Positions 20,639-31,224 of a stretch of DNA of 64,000 nucleotides are shown here, piece after piece. Numbering within the stretch: the stretch's first letter is position 1; every line of letters starts with the position of its first letter. Location of the stretch: positions 1-64,000 of the forward strand of contig JAKSYS010000166.1 in the NCBI GenBank assembly GCA_022925895.1. Direction: 5' to 3'. This stretch comes from Fragilaria crotonensis (taxonomy: Eukaryota > Bacillariophyta > Fragilariophyceae > Fragilariales > Fragilariaceae). The notes under the pieces were generated by a model. The model did not search any database and was not told the origin of the DNA. It was given only the letters and a program-made list of their open reading frames with translations. Position numbers and translations under genes: made by a program.

Positions 20639-21829
20639 ATGAATCCTGATATTACAACAGAAGAGGGAAAGAAACAAGCGGAGAGCGGGTCTTCGGCCCT
20701 CTCTCGCTACTTGCAAGAGATGCACGAGTATCAAAAAGTTACCATGGAAAAGCTGTATTCCAATACAATAGACCTACCCTGCAATTTGGTTTGTGAGCTT
20801 GATGAAAGTGATTTCTTTACGGTGAGTTGTTCGTGTACATGCGTGTGAGCTGCCATTATGACCTATGCGAGCGACAGGTAGTGCATGTGAACAAGATGCA
20901 AGACTCGGAGAGATACTACTACAATTCGCTTGCACCTCAATTGCACATCAGCACCACAATTTCAATGACTAACATCCATACTTCCGACTCCCGTCTTAGA
21001 ATTGCCGACAACCCTTGTCCTTCTTTCAAAAACACCATGACACACCTCATGATAGTCACAACAATGGGGAAGGACAGCAACGTTACGACGGGGAGCATGA
21101 TGAACACTTGCCTCCTCCTGGTGCCTATGCTGTACAAACCACATGCGAGTATTGTGGTGCCTCGCACATTCGTCTCTGTTCTCCCACATGTTGTCGCCCA
21201 AAATTGTTTTTGCGCAAACAGCGACCACCCTTTTGTTCCAATCCAGAACGATGGGATCCATTAACCGAATATGAAATTGAAATTGTCTCTGGTAGCGGTG
21301 GTGCTGCAGCTGCTGATGGTGCTGCTGATGGTTCTGCTGTTGTCGAAGATATTAATACTTTATCAAATCCTCACAAGAAAATAGGAGAGGAGGAGGACAA
21401 GTCATCGCAACTGGTTAATGCGAACCACGAGACACGATCCGATCCCAACGATGGATCATTCAACAGTATAACGTCGGAAATGCCGCTCGCGGAAGTTATT
21501 GTCATTGACATTACGAAGGAGAAGGAGGATCCTTCAATCCCATTACACCAACACCACAATACTGTCAAACTTTACTCTGGTGACGAGGTGGTAAGAGACG
21601 AGAAAAGGACGAGGAGTCGGTCGAAGTATTGCTATTTTCTCCGTCGGATTCGGTCCCTGACGTCAATCCCGCATCAGGCAGCAGTGATGATGATCATCAT
21701 CATGATACATGGTGGATGACGAATTTATGCACGAGGTCCTCGCTGACACCAACCAGAGAAGCATCATCATCATCCGTACCTGTACCACCCGCAGAGACCG
21801 CAACAGCATCGGAGGTTGTTACGTTCTAG
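20639..21829 (+). CDS. Hypothetical Cys-rich, acidic protein with one intron
   Basis: Not recognised. The best model is exon 1 20639-20821, a 178-nt GTGAGT-TAG intron (20822-20999), then exon 2 from 21000. Exon 1 ends CELDESDFFT. Exon 2 carries CEYCGASHIRLCSPTCCRP followed by PPFCSNPERWDPLTEYEIEI, then an acidic Ser-rich tail. The Cys spacing suggests a small metal-binding or disulphide module. The protein-like reading switches frame at an AAAA run at 21603-21606; one more A would continue into DEESVEVLLFSPSDSVPDVNP and end at 21829, while the uncorrected frame stops at 21719. A third frame to 21,996 also looks weakly protein-like, so the 3' end is uncertain. Confidence 0.45.
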
Positions 21830-22420
21830 AGTTAGAGTTCTGTGGACTTGCGGCAGATACAGTATATGCCAATTTTTGCTGTCTTCTCATGGAAGAAATT
21901 GAACTTTCTCCAGATGTGAAACGTATTTTAAACCCGAATTTTTTTTACGTGAACCAAATCAACGCTCGACCTGGTGGTAGTAGAGCAGAGTTGTAGAGCA
22001 TATTTCTCCCTCTGGTCGGGCGAAACGATGTTTTGATTATCTCCAGTATTTCAGTGCGTAGGGCCAAGCCTCCATCGGTAGTTCTAGCGGGTAGGAGAGT
22101 AGCACGGTGCGGGGACAAAATAATCACGTCAAACCATCATCCACTCATCCTCCAAAAGTAAATGCAAATTTCAATTGAGGATAGTGGCAGCAACGATAAG
22201 AACAACGTCATGAATGTGTTGTGTAGCTAATCTGAATAGCAAGCACGCGTATCTACAAGCACATACCTGAAAGAATGCTTGTCATCAACTTATGTGGTTC
22301 TTATTCTCGCTCTCGATGCTTCAGTTCGATACAGACAATAGATACTTGGCTCATAATCCAGCACCTACTGCATTAATCGAACTACAGTACAGTACTCAGT
22401 AAAAGATACAAACCTTTCTG
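21830..22420. other. Intergenic, nothing firm recognised
   Basis: Convergent spacer between the Cys-rich gene and the bL34 gene. An open frame runs on to 21,996 and could be an alternative end of the preceding gene. Confidence 0.35.
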
Positions 22421-22888
22421 TTAGCATCCCGCCAATCTGGCTCGTCCCTTGGCACGTCGTCGTGCCAAGACTCGACGACCACCGACGGACTTGCTGCGCT
22501 TCAAGAGTCCTGTTTTGCGTCGTTTGCGCAAAATCGATGGTTGGAAGGTACGTTTGATGAGCCAAATGGCGGCAGAGGAAATGAGCGAATCCAACCATGT
22601 TGAAACTGTAGTTGCTGTAGTTGATGATGGTGTTGCTGTAATTGTCGTCGTTGTTGTTGCTGATGATGAGAGTCTTGGTAGGCATAACGAGAGATGTGGT
22701 GATGGTGGAGGCGGCATGGCGATTGTGGAGAAACAGGATTTCAAGCTGTTTCGAAGATTGAGTCCGTGGTGCACTAACTCATGTACCGACCGATGTTGTT
22801 GTTGTTGCAATATCATCCTTGGAGCTGCCGTCATGGCACCCAACAGTCGTGCCGACGAGCGGACATGTGTGGACCACAAAAGGCTCAT
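22421..22888 (-). CDS. Mitochondrial (organellar) large-subunit ribosomal protein bL34
   Basis: Frame of 155 residues. The last 45 residues are a full bL34 domain: [18 protein letters not shown], then [17 protein letters not shown], the classic very basic small 50S protein near the peptide exit tunnel. The first 110 residues are a long extension rich in Arg, Ser and Thr with few acidic residues, consistent with a mitochondrial presequence. A plastid destination is less likely because no signal peptide starts the protein. The start is the first ATG. A plus-strand frame covering the same bases is its antisense shadow. Confidence 0.85.
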   Translation of the reverse strand: MSLLWSTHVRSSARLLGAMTAAPRMILQQQQHRSVHELVHHGLNLRNSLKSCFSTIAMPPPPSPHLSLCLPRLSSSATTTTTITATPSSTTATTVSTWLDSLISSAAIWLIKRTFQPSILRKRRKTGLLKRSKSVGGRRVLARRRAKGRARLAGC

Positions 22889-23942
22889 CCTATCTTGATA
22901 AAATAGAGCGGAGAACAGTTACAGCCAAAGCCACGGCAAACACTTGTGTTTTGCGTTTGATGGTTACTAGAGTACTGATACTAATACCGACTAACTTGAT
23001 CTCCGATGCTTGCTGTCGGATTTCTCACGAGGCTGTGATGGCGAGTTGAGCGGCTGTATCCTCGTCCGCTCACTGCGGACGAACAGACAAAAATCAATAG
23101 CTCCCTGGCGGGAAAGTTTAAGAGGAGCATGGAATTGAAGCCGGGCACAGGATCTTCTCCAAGTACGAATTTACGTAGCACTGTAGTACTACTGTACACG
23201 CCGACAGTTCGTATGACTATGTCATATACCATATACATCATCATGTTTTGATTGTAGACTTATTTATATCTACTGTACTCCGAGTACACTGTAGCACTCC
23301 AGCAACCGTAAGAACTGACAATTCGGGAAGCGTCATTCAAACCCAGTAATTTTTAGTATACTAGTGGGTACCTCACATTTGATCGGAGTGTCTACTACAG
23401 GAAACTGGACGTACAGTACCCCCAACCTGGTCGTACTCCGTACCACTACATTTACTGTTACTGTTTACTTTCAGTACTCAACCCTGGCGAAGCTCCGTAG
23501 TGAAAAAATTCAGACAGTATTCATTTGATCCAGTACCCCAGAGTGGTCATACTCCGTAACAGACGGACGCACGCACGCACACACGCACACAATTAATTTA
23601 TAATATTTAGTATATAGAGGGTATATAACGTATAACATAGAATCATAGCAGTTCCACGGTTCACGGTGTAATTGTATAGTACAAATGAGTTATGAGTCTC
23701 AGAACTTTAGAACATCATCGAACATCTCGTCCCAACAGAACACTCTGACGGTGCGAGGAAAAATGAAGTTTACGTCGTATGGTCAATGAATTGTCTGTCG
23801 ACGACTGAGTCTGCAGTCGAACAACAGACACTTGATGCCATTTTGCAACAATACCACATCTTGCCATCCCATCTTTCCACATTCTGACTGACTACCAGGA
23901 ATATCAGTGCAGGAGTACTCCAGGACAAGTCGTTAAGGGACC
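22889..23942. other. Spacer upstream of bL34 and the UbiB gene, with repeat copy
   Basis: Shared upstream region of two divergent genes. GTAC-rich from 23,170 to 23,300. Holds the inverted repeat copy at 23,350-23,625. No other feature was recognised. Confidence 0.45.
23350..23625. repeat. Inverted copy of the 1-447/1,840-1,885 repeat (empty site)
   Basis: Reverse complement of the left-end repeat: ctagtgggtacctcacattt at 23,361, the tttcct/gtagtag junction uninterrupted near 23,399, gtcgtactccgta near 23,430, and the gagtggtcatactccgtaac run from 23,541 followed by CA-rich acgcacgcac. Because it lacks the 1.4-kb insertion of the left copy, it shows the unoccupied target. Confidence 0.78.
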
Positions 23943-26062
23943 ATGTCACTACGTTTGCTTGGTCGCATGAGCAGCATGAACAGCAGGAGGAGCATCATCC
24001 TCGCACCTTGTCGACCAATCGGCATGCGCACAAGAATGTTTGCCACGGACAGCAGTTCAATCCTCCGCCACTCAACGACGGCGTCTCAACCGTTGGGTAC
24101 CGTTGGTCCTCGTCGTCATCGTCTAGTGATGACAGTGGTGGGAGGAATGACTGCTACCGCCGCAGCAGCATCAACGTACTATTACTACTACGACCACAAC
24201 AATCCTCAGTCATCCGAAACTGTTCTCGGTCTCCAACGGCAGTTTCAATTTTGGAGTCGAGTGTTGCCAGTGGTGGGAGATTACTATTGGAACTTTGGAT
24301 CGCGCAGTCCGTACGTCAAGTACCAAAAGTACATGGATTCGATTACCACGGCCAATTCGGACGGTAGTAACGATGCAGAAGAACAAGAAAAACATGAAAT
24401 TGAACAACAGCGGCGGTACAAGGAACGTCTCCAAGCCGCTGACGAGCGTCATGCACCAGAAATATTGAAAGCCATTCTGGATCTCAAAGGCCTTTACGTC
24501 AAGTTGGGACAAGTCTTATCGGTATCCGTCATTCCTGTCCCGAACCATACCGCATCTTATTTCGAACCCTCCAAAGTGATGTTCCCGGATGGGAAGATTT
24601 TGATACTAGTATCAAACCAGTCTTGGAACGGGAATTCGGTGTCCAGTCCTTGGATACCATCTTTTCCAACGTTGATCCCATCCCTTGCGGCGCTGCATCG
24701 ATTGGTCAAGCGCATTGTGCGACATTGGCCGCAACTGGAGACAAGGTGATTTTGAAAGTACAATATCCCAATGCGGCATGGCAAGTTCCTGCTGACATTG
24801 GGTGTGTCGGAACACTTTTGCAACTGTGTGTTTGGGCCGGTGTCGTGGACGAGGAATCATCTCGCATGTCCTATGATGAATTTTCACGACAGTTTTTGGC
24901 CGAATTGGATTACCATGCGGAACAGCAGAATTTACAAGAAATTTACAATTCCTCCATCGCACCCGACTCGCCGTATCGTGCACGTGGTGTTGTTGTTCCA
25001 CGAGTCTACAATGACTTGTGTACCAAACTGGTCATTACCATGACCTATTTGCCTGGTCCCAAGTTGGAACAAGAAGCCAGACGACAATTGGAATTGTTGG
25101 GAATTGACACGTCGAAAGGATTTAAAAGTTTGGTGCGAGACACAGCCGCCATGGAAGATTCGGATCGTACCGAATCCTTCCAGGGGACGATGCTCGACGG
25201 AAACGGTCCGAATGGAGCAATGTCGTCGTCATCGTCATGGACTATGTCAGCGTCCAAGTGGATAGGTCGAGTCGTTGGTGTCGATGCCATTCTTTGGACT
25301 CTCCGAACGACCCGCCGCCTGCTGCTCTTATCCACCGCGGGGGCTGTGGCGACAATTAAAGCGACATCTCCCAGTCTGGTCCCAACGTCTTGGCAGGAAT
25401 GGGCAGAAGCACATCAGTTTGCTTCCGAACAAGCGGGACGATTGGCATTGACGGAATCATGGATCGATGCACTCTTTGATGTGCATGGACATCAAATTTT
25501 TAATTTAGGACTCTTCAATGCCGATCCGCATCCCGGGAATATTCTCGTTTTGGAGGAACCTGACCAGAGTCCGAGCACGCGACTTGGATTGATTGATTTT
25601 GGGCAGTGCAAACGATTGACACCCGACGAGCAAGTTCAGGTGGCACGTCTCATTGTGAGCGTTGCCGATAACGAATCGAATGAAACGATTGCTGCCGCAT
25701 TCCGTGGACTCGGCATCAAAACCAAGAATGATTCGACCGAATTCTTGGCTGACTTTGCTCGTCTCATGTTTGGTCCACTCAAACCACATCACATGAGTCA
25801 TGGGTGGCATCAGAAGCTCCACGAACTGGATCGAATTGTGTACTTCCCCAAGGAACTTTCCATGGTGTACCGTACATCAATTTTGTTGAGAGGTCTCTCG
25901 TTGTCCCTGCAAATCAACTCGTCGATTGGTGATAAGTGGAGACATCATGCACAAGCGGCAATTGATCGGCATCCAGTCGTCAAACAGACTCATACTTTGG
26001 CAAAACGAAATACAGAGCAGCAAAGAGTGAAACTTGGAAGTGCATTCCTGACGACAGGTTAA
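23943..26062 (+). CDS. UbiB/ABC1/ADCK atypical kinase family protein
   Basis: Member of the UbiB family (COQ8/ADCK), ATP-binding proteins acting in ubiquinone or other isoprenoid-lipid metabolism. The Arg-rich, acid-poor N-terminus and a hydrophobic stretch at about residues 61-80 suggest a mitochondrial inner-membrane protein. Family motifs in order: KGLYVKLGQ (the KxGQ motif), TLQSDVPGWEDF, LEREFG, AASIGQAH, VILKVQYP (ATP-binding Lys), FLAELDYHAEQQN, FNADPHPGNIL (catalytic loop) and LIDFGQCKRL (metal-binding DFG). The reading shifts frame at a CCC run at 24539-24541: one more C would continue VPVPEPYRILFRTLQ as expected for the family. Without it translation stops at 24,749. No splice sites explain the shift. 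Length with the shift is about 706 residues. The 3' end is 98 bp from the convergent reductase. Confidence 0.83.
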
Positions 26063-26160
26063 TGATGAGGTTCCTGCATGGTTCGACCTAGTGAAAGGGC
26101 TTGTGTAGAACAAGTAAAGAATAACTCGAAGTACAGTAAAGCCTATCGGTCCATTACCTT

Positions 26161-27714
26161 TTATGGAATTGTTTCTCCAATTTCACCTTGTCCGTACCAA
26201 TCCTTCCCGACTCGTTCACTGCAAAAAATAGGAAGTCGATTGCGCATATGTACTCGATCGATCTCCCACATGACATCATCTGGCAATGGTTCCTTTTTAG
26301 TAAAAAATGCGACACTCTCCTTGAGCTGTTGCATATTGGAATGTCCCACCAACGTTGTGGTTATCAAGGATCGTTGTCGACACCATCGTAAACTCAATTC
26401 AGCCAATGGCATGTTATTGTATTGTTTTGCTATTTTGGCATAATCTCGAATGGCCGCTTGGGCTGCATCGGATCTGTACCGATACAATGTTCCACCCCAT
26501 CCTCGGGTATCCATACGACCTCGAGGTGATTTGAGCAATTCCATGACCATGTTGCGTTCTTCTTCGTTGTTGTTATTGTTTGTAGCAATATCCAAGGCAG
26601 CAGGGAGCGATGCGTATTTGCCCGTCAACATCCCACCGGCAAGGGCATTGTAGGCCATGAAACCGACATTTTCATTGTACGGCGATGCCGCTTCGGCAAC
26701 ACCATTTTCTTCCGATTTGCGATCGATCAATGAAAAGTCTCCCTGAATGGAACATGGAGGGGTCGTGCCGAGCATCTTGGCTGTACGGGTGCAGGCGGTA
26801 AGGCCGTAGGCATTGTCATTGCAAAGTCCCCAACCACGGATTTTTCCCTGTTGAATCAATTGTTCCATACTGGTGCAGATTTGTTCAAACGATGTGGGAC
26901 CACCGTTGGCACGCCAATACGGATCTTGATCTGACTTTAAATCGTATGCCAGAGATTGTCCCCAATTGGATTGGGGTGAGTACCGTTGAGGCCAATGGAG
27001 TTGATAGACATCAATGTAGTCAGTCCCCAACCGTTTCAAGGATCCTTCGCAATCGGCAATAATGTTGCGTGGCGTGACATTCCTCCCACCTGTAATCTTG
27101 GTACACAAGACAAGTTTCTCTCGTGGAACGGCACGTTGGCGCATCCATTGTCCCAAGAGCAATTCGGAATCGCCTTGTTTGGCGCGAGAGCCATCGGAAG
27201 GAATGGGATACTGTTCGGCCGTATCAATGAGATTGACGCCGTGTTGGAGCACGGCATAATCCATAAATTCAAAACAGTCTTGGGCGTTGGGAGCATTGAA
27301 ATCCGTGCTGACCCATCGTTGTGTTCCCAATCCAAGCTCGGATACGATAATGTCGGAACCACCCAAACGACGGTGTTTCATACCTTGGACAGTTTTAATA
27401 ATTTCGTTCGTTGGGCCCTTGTTGGAGTTGTTACTCTTCATGTTCGTTCCACTTGGGCTTGCAGCATTAGCATTGTTGTTATCCCCACCGGTCCCGAATA
27501 TGTTTCCCAAAACACCACTCAGAATTAAACCGCGGCGTTTGCCAGATATTTTGGATGATGATGAAGCGTTCTTGCTATTCTCCATTGTTACTGGCAGTGA
27601 TGAACGTAAGGTAGCACGACGACAAGAGAGTGGTGCAAAGGCCATGGTACTGGCACGTTCCATCACCGTGGCGATCATGACAAGGACCGCCATTAGTGCC
27701 ATCCTTGTCGTCAT
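26161..27714 (-). CDS. Aldo/keto reductase, probably plastid-targeted
   Basis: Frame of 517 residues from the ATG at 27714; the frame is open further upstream but this Met starts a proper signal peptide (ALMAVLVMIATVMERAST) with an MAFAP cleavage region, close to the ASAFAP motif of diatom plastid import. The body is an NADPH-dependent aldo/keto reductase of the Tas/YajO type: RRLGGSDIIVSELGLGTQRW, catalytic Asp-Tyr in LIDTAEQYP, Lys in LVLCTKITGG, His in YQLHWPQRY, and NADP-binding GHSNMQQLKES near the C-terminus. The segment before residue 110 is a low-complexity linker. All four catalytic positions are present. The substrate is unknown. Confidence 0.88.
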   Translation of the reverse strand: MTTRMALMAVLVMIATVMERASTMAFAPLSCRRATLRSSLPVTMENSKNASSSSKISGKRRGLILSGVLGNIFGTGGDNNNANAASPSGTNMKSNNSNKGPTNEIIKTVQGMKHRRLGGSDIIVSELGLGTQRWVSTDFNAPNAQDCFEFMDYAVLQHGVNLIDTAEQYPIPSDGSRAKQGDSELLLGQWMRQRAVPREKLVLCTKITGGRNVTPRNIIADCEGSLKRLGTDYIDVYQLHWPQRYSPQSNWGQSLAYDLKSDQDPYWRANGGPTSFEQICTSMEQLIQQGKIRGWGLCNDNAYGLTACTRTAKMLGTTPPCSIQGDFSLIDRKSEENGVAEAASPYNENVGFMAYNALAGGMLTGKYASLPAALDIATNNNNNEEERNMVMELLKSPRGRMDTRGWGGTLYRYRSDAAQAAIRDYAKIAKQYNNMPLAELSLRWCRQRSLITTTLVGHSNMQQLKESVAFFTKKEPLPDDVMWEIDRVHMRNRLPIFCSERVGKDWYGQGEIGETIP

Positions 27715-28094
27715 CTTTTCCGGAAACGAACGCTGGCTGATACAGCTGCGTTTAGTAATTTGTCGCTTGCTGTACACTGTACACTCTGTCGAATTCGGGA
27801 GGTTGAGGTTTGCGATACAGCAGTGTTCAGACGTCAGACGACGAGAAGGCTTGCCGATTGGATAGACCTTCTTTGGATTTGCAGTCGGGGAGGTCGGAGT
27901 CAGGATTTTGATTTTTTGGATATGACGACTGTTTGCCAACAAAAGCATCACGCAGCATGCAGGATGGAGCCCAGGGCGACGCCACCACCACACCGGCACA
28001 GTATCAGATACCGGGTACTGTACAAAGACGTCATGCCTACCCACTACCCACCCCCCATCCCCCCCCGCAGCACATGCACGAGTACTAGTAGTGT
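27715..28094. other. Upstream region of the reductase, then GTAC-rich spacer
   Basis: The reductase frame stays open to 28,107 but lacks protein character. From 28,000 on the sequence is rich in GTAC and C-runs (acccaccccccatcc). Confidence 0.4.
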
Positions 28095-30629
28095 ATGACC
28101 GGTACAAGTGTGTTCCAGGTTGACGGGTTCTACCGAGTCTGGATCCAGATAGACGATGTGCCTAAGCTAGTGCTAGGCGTTGTGTTACCTATTAGCCCGA
28201 ACCAAGAACCACTGGTGGCATTTCCGCTTGCCCTACCCATGGGGTCGTGGGTGGAGTCACCGCCTTACCAGGTAGTACTATACGGCACTTACGGAGACAG
28301 CTTGCAACTTAGCCAAGAACCAATTGCCGACGGAAGACAATGACCGACGACTGCGACAGCCGCATCGGCTGGAGGCAGTGGCCGACACACCTCCAGTCGA
28401 CCCCGAGGTCCCTGCAGACGTGGCCACGACAGTCCAGCATGCTCCCACAGCAGGGACGATTCCAGTCGCCGCGGTCGACGTTTACGTTGACGATTTCTTG
28501 TTGTTGGCGCAGACGAGACGACATCAGCGGCGACGAGTCATGCGTGCGACGCTACATTCCATCGACGATGTATCTCGCCCGCTTGAGACCGGCAATCCTT
28601 GCCATCGGAAAGAGCCGGCGTCCACCAAAAAGATGCTCAAGGGTGATGCCCACTGGAGCACACAAAAGCGGATGCTAGGTTGGGACATAAACTCCATTAC
28701 GATGACCCCTCCACTTGCCTCCGCATCGCATCGAGCGCCTCCGCGAGGTCCTCAGCTGGCTTCGCCCGCCATGAAAACAGTTAGCCATTGCGAAATGGCA
28801 CCGCCTCCTCGGTGAACTCCGCTCCATGTCCCCGGCACTGCCAGGTACAAGGGGCCTGTTCTCCGTGCTTCAAGACGCCTTGAGCCGCGGCGACGGCCAC
28901 CGCGTCCGCCTCACCCAACATGTCTATGATACGGCTGCGGATTTCACGGCCTTGGTCGACTCCCTCGCAGCAAGGCCAACACGGCTCCATGAGCTCGTCC
29001 CCACTCGGCCGTCGCACGTCGGTGCCAGCGACGCCTGCCAAGTCGGCATGGGGGGCGTGTGGCTCGGAAGTGACCCCTCAGCCGCACCCATCGTCTGGCG
29101 TCAGCGGTTCGCTCCTCATGTGGCGAACGCGTTAGTGACATCGGCTAACCGGCACGGCACCGTGTCGATTTCAGATCTCGAACTCGCGGGCATGATTGCG
29201 CATAAGGATGTCCTCGCGCAGGTCCAGGACGTGCGCGAACGAACCATCTGGATCGCCAGCGACAACCGAGCGGCCGTCTCCTGGTCCACCAAGGGCTCGT
29301 CCACTTCCGTGGGTGCCCGCGCCTACCTGCTTTGCCTAAATGCCCTCCATCAGCGCCACCATCGTTATCTGGCCCGACACCACTATATCCCATGTCCAGT
29401 GAACGCAATGGCGGACGATGCCAGTCGATGCTGGATTTTGACAGATGACGAGCTTCTCACACACTTCAACACCCATTTTCCACAGACCCGATCTTGGATC
29501 TTGCATCACCTGCCGACCGACACCAACTCCGCCTTGACTGGTGCGCTCTGCAGGAAATGACTACCCGTCGGGTTTCTTGCCAACGCAGTGCCACTGCGGA
29601 CACCACATGGCACCTATGGCAAAACCTTCTGCACCGGCCTCCAACAGGACCCACGGAACCTGTGCACTGATCCCATCCCTCTCCTGCAGCTGTTTGCACA
29701 GCGATATCGCACCGGATCGATCGCTCCCGGCCGACACCTTGTCCGCTCTCGGACAGTGGAGGACGCCCTACGGGTGGTGGGTCAGGCGTATGCCCGGCTG
29801 GGGGCCCCTGACCCTCGCTTAATGTGCATGGCGAGCTCGACATTCGCCTCACATCGTTGTTGCGTGCGTGGGTCAAGGACGACCCTCCCCCTAGCCGGGT
29901 AAAACCCTTGCCGCTCTCGGTGGTAACCCAAGAAGTCTGGGCCCTCGCACACCTCGCTGGCACACGCCCCTCGCCATCGCCGCGGCCGAATGCCTCGTCA
30001 TCGGCTTTTATTTCCTGCTCCGCCCTGGGGAATACCTGGGCAAACCCCCGGCAGGCAACTCCAGCCCCATGTTTTGCCTCCAGGACATCCAGTTCTGGAT
30101 CGGAGCCCGCGCCCTCGACACGTTCGTCTGTTCCGAGGCCGATCTGCTCGCCGCCACCTTTGTTACGCTCACCTTCACCGAGCAGAAGAACGGCGTGCGC
30201 AATGAGACCATAGGCCATGGTTGCTCGGGGCATCCGTTCCTATGCCCGGTCCATTGCCTCGCGGCCCGCGTCGCCGCCCTCCGTCGGTCGGCGGCCACAG
30301 CGACAACGACCCTGAATGCCGTGCGATCCACACCGGCGACCTCATGGTGCCATGTTTTGGCTTCCACCCTCACCGACCACATCCGTGCCGCTCTTCGCCT
30401 GCACCCCCACCCCGCTTACTCGCTGCCGGACGTCACCATGCGCTCCACCCGCGCTGGCGGCGCGATGGCCCTGCTCTGTGCTGGCGTCGACAGCGATCAA
30501 ATACGTCTCGTCGGGCGCTGGCGCTCCGACGAGATGTATCGGTACTTGCACGTGCAAGCCCAACCGGTGATGAACGGCCTGGCCACCGCCATGCTCGGCA
30601 GCGGCCATTTCTGCCTCACCCCCGACTAA
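28095..30629 (+). mobile_element. Broken DIRS-like (tyrosine-recombinase) retrotransposon fossil
   Basis: GC-rich block that contrasts with its AT-rich surroundings. Parts in order: reverse transcriptase remnant (about 28.1-28.55 kb), RNase H-like part (about 28.85-29.45 kb) and a tyrosine recombinase part (about 30.07-30.63 kb). This order marks the DIRS group. It is broken, with several frame breaks (roughly four to six) and a truncated 5' end. No terminal or split direct repeats were seen. Still-recognisable domains suggest moderate rather than great age. Confidence 0.68.
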
Positions 30630-31224
30630 CTTCCCACCCTACGCCTTCGGCGCCCACCCTTCCTTGCCTTTGGCCCCTGGGCCGGACCGTACAGTAGGCA
30701 CCCCGTGTGCTACTACGGTCCTACTGGATGGGTTGGCATGGTAACTCATATTAAAGATGCCACCAACGCCAACTACCACCCCCTACTCTTCTCAGCGCCT
30801 CACTGCATAATACTAGAACCGCGTAGTCAGCCGACCAGCCGCTGTGGCGGGGGAGGCATCGAACCCCGCTGAATGGGGTACAAGTACAACTACTACAAGT
30901 ACAAGTACTGTAGTACATACTGTACGAGCATGCGAGTGTCTCAGGTCTCAATCCATCATATGATATGCATATACTCGAATACGTGTAAATGTACTGCGCC
31001 GGATAGCCGGGCAGACAGCCCGCGGATGTCACCTTTTTTTGTCCAGAATGCAGCCAATTTTTTTTCGATGACATGCTGTCATGCAAGCGTTACATTTTGT
31101 TTCACGTTCCACACGAAACATGTCATGAGACACCACGCATCGAAAACACGTGTAAAAACTACAAACACGAACAACGGCGACTGTACTGTGTTTTTAACTT
31201 GTGCAATTTGATTGCTCATTGACC
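30630..31224. other. Spacer after the DIRS-like fossil
   Basis: The first 100 bp may belong to the 3' end of the fossil. From 30,870 to 30,990 a GTAC-rich stretch, then the upstream region of the phosphatase gene. Confidence 0.4.

Noticed and set aside
22449-22898. 149-residue plus-strand frame over bL34
   Set aside because: Antisense shadow; the minus strand encodes a full bL34 signature.
24512-24625. A second intron in the UbiB gene to explain the frame change
   Set aside because: No GT-AG pair restores the frame, and the family motif EPYRILFRTLQSDVP lies in the would-be intron; a single-base change in CCC explains it better.
28781-30608. Long minus-strand frames over the DIRS-like fossil
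   Set aside because: Expected by chance in GC-rich DNA; the plus strand carries the recognisable domains.
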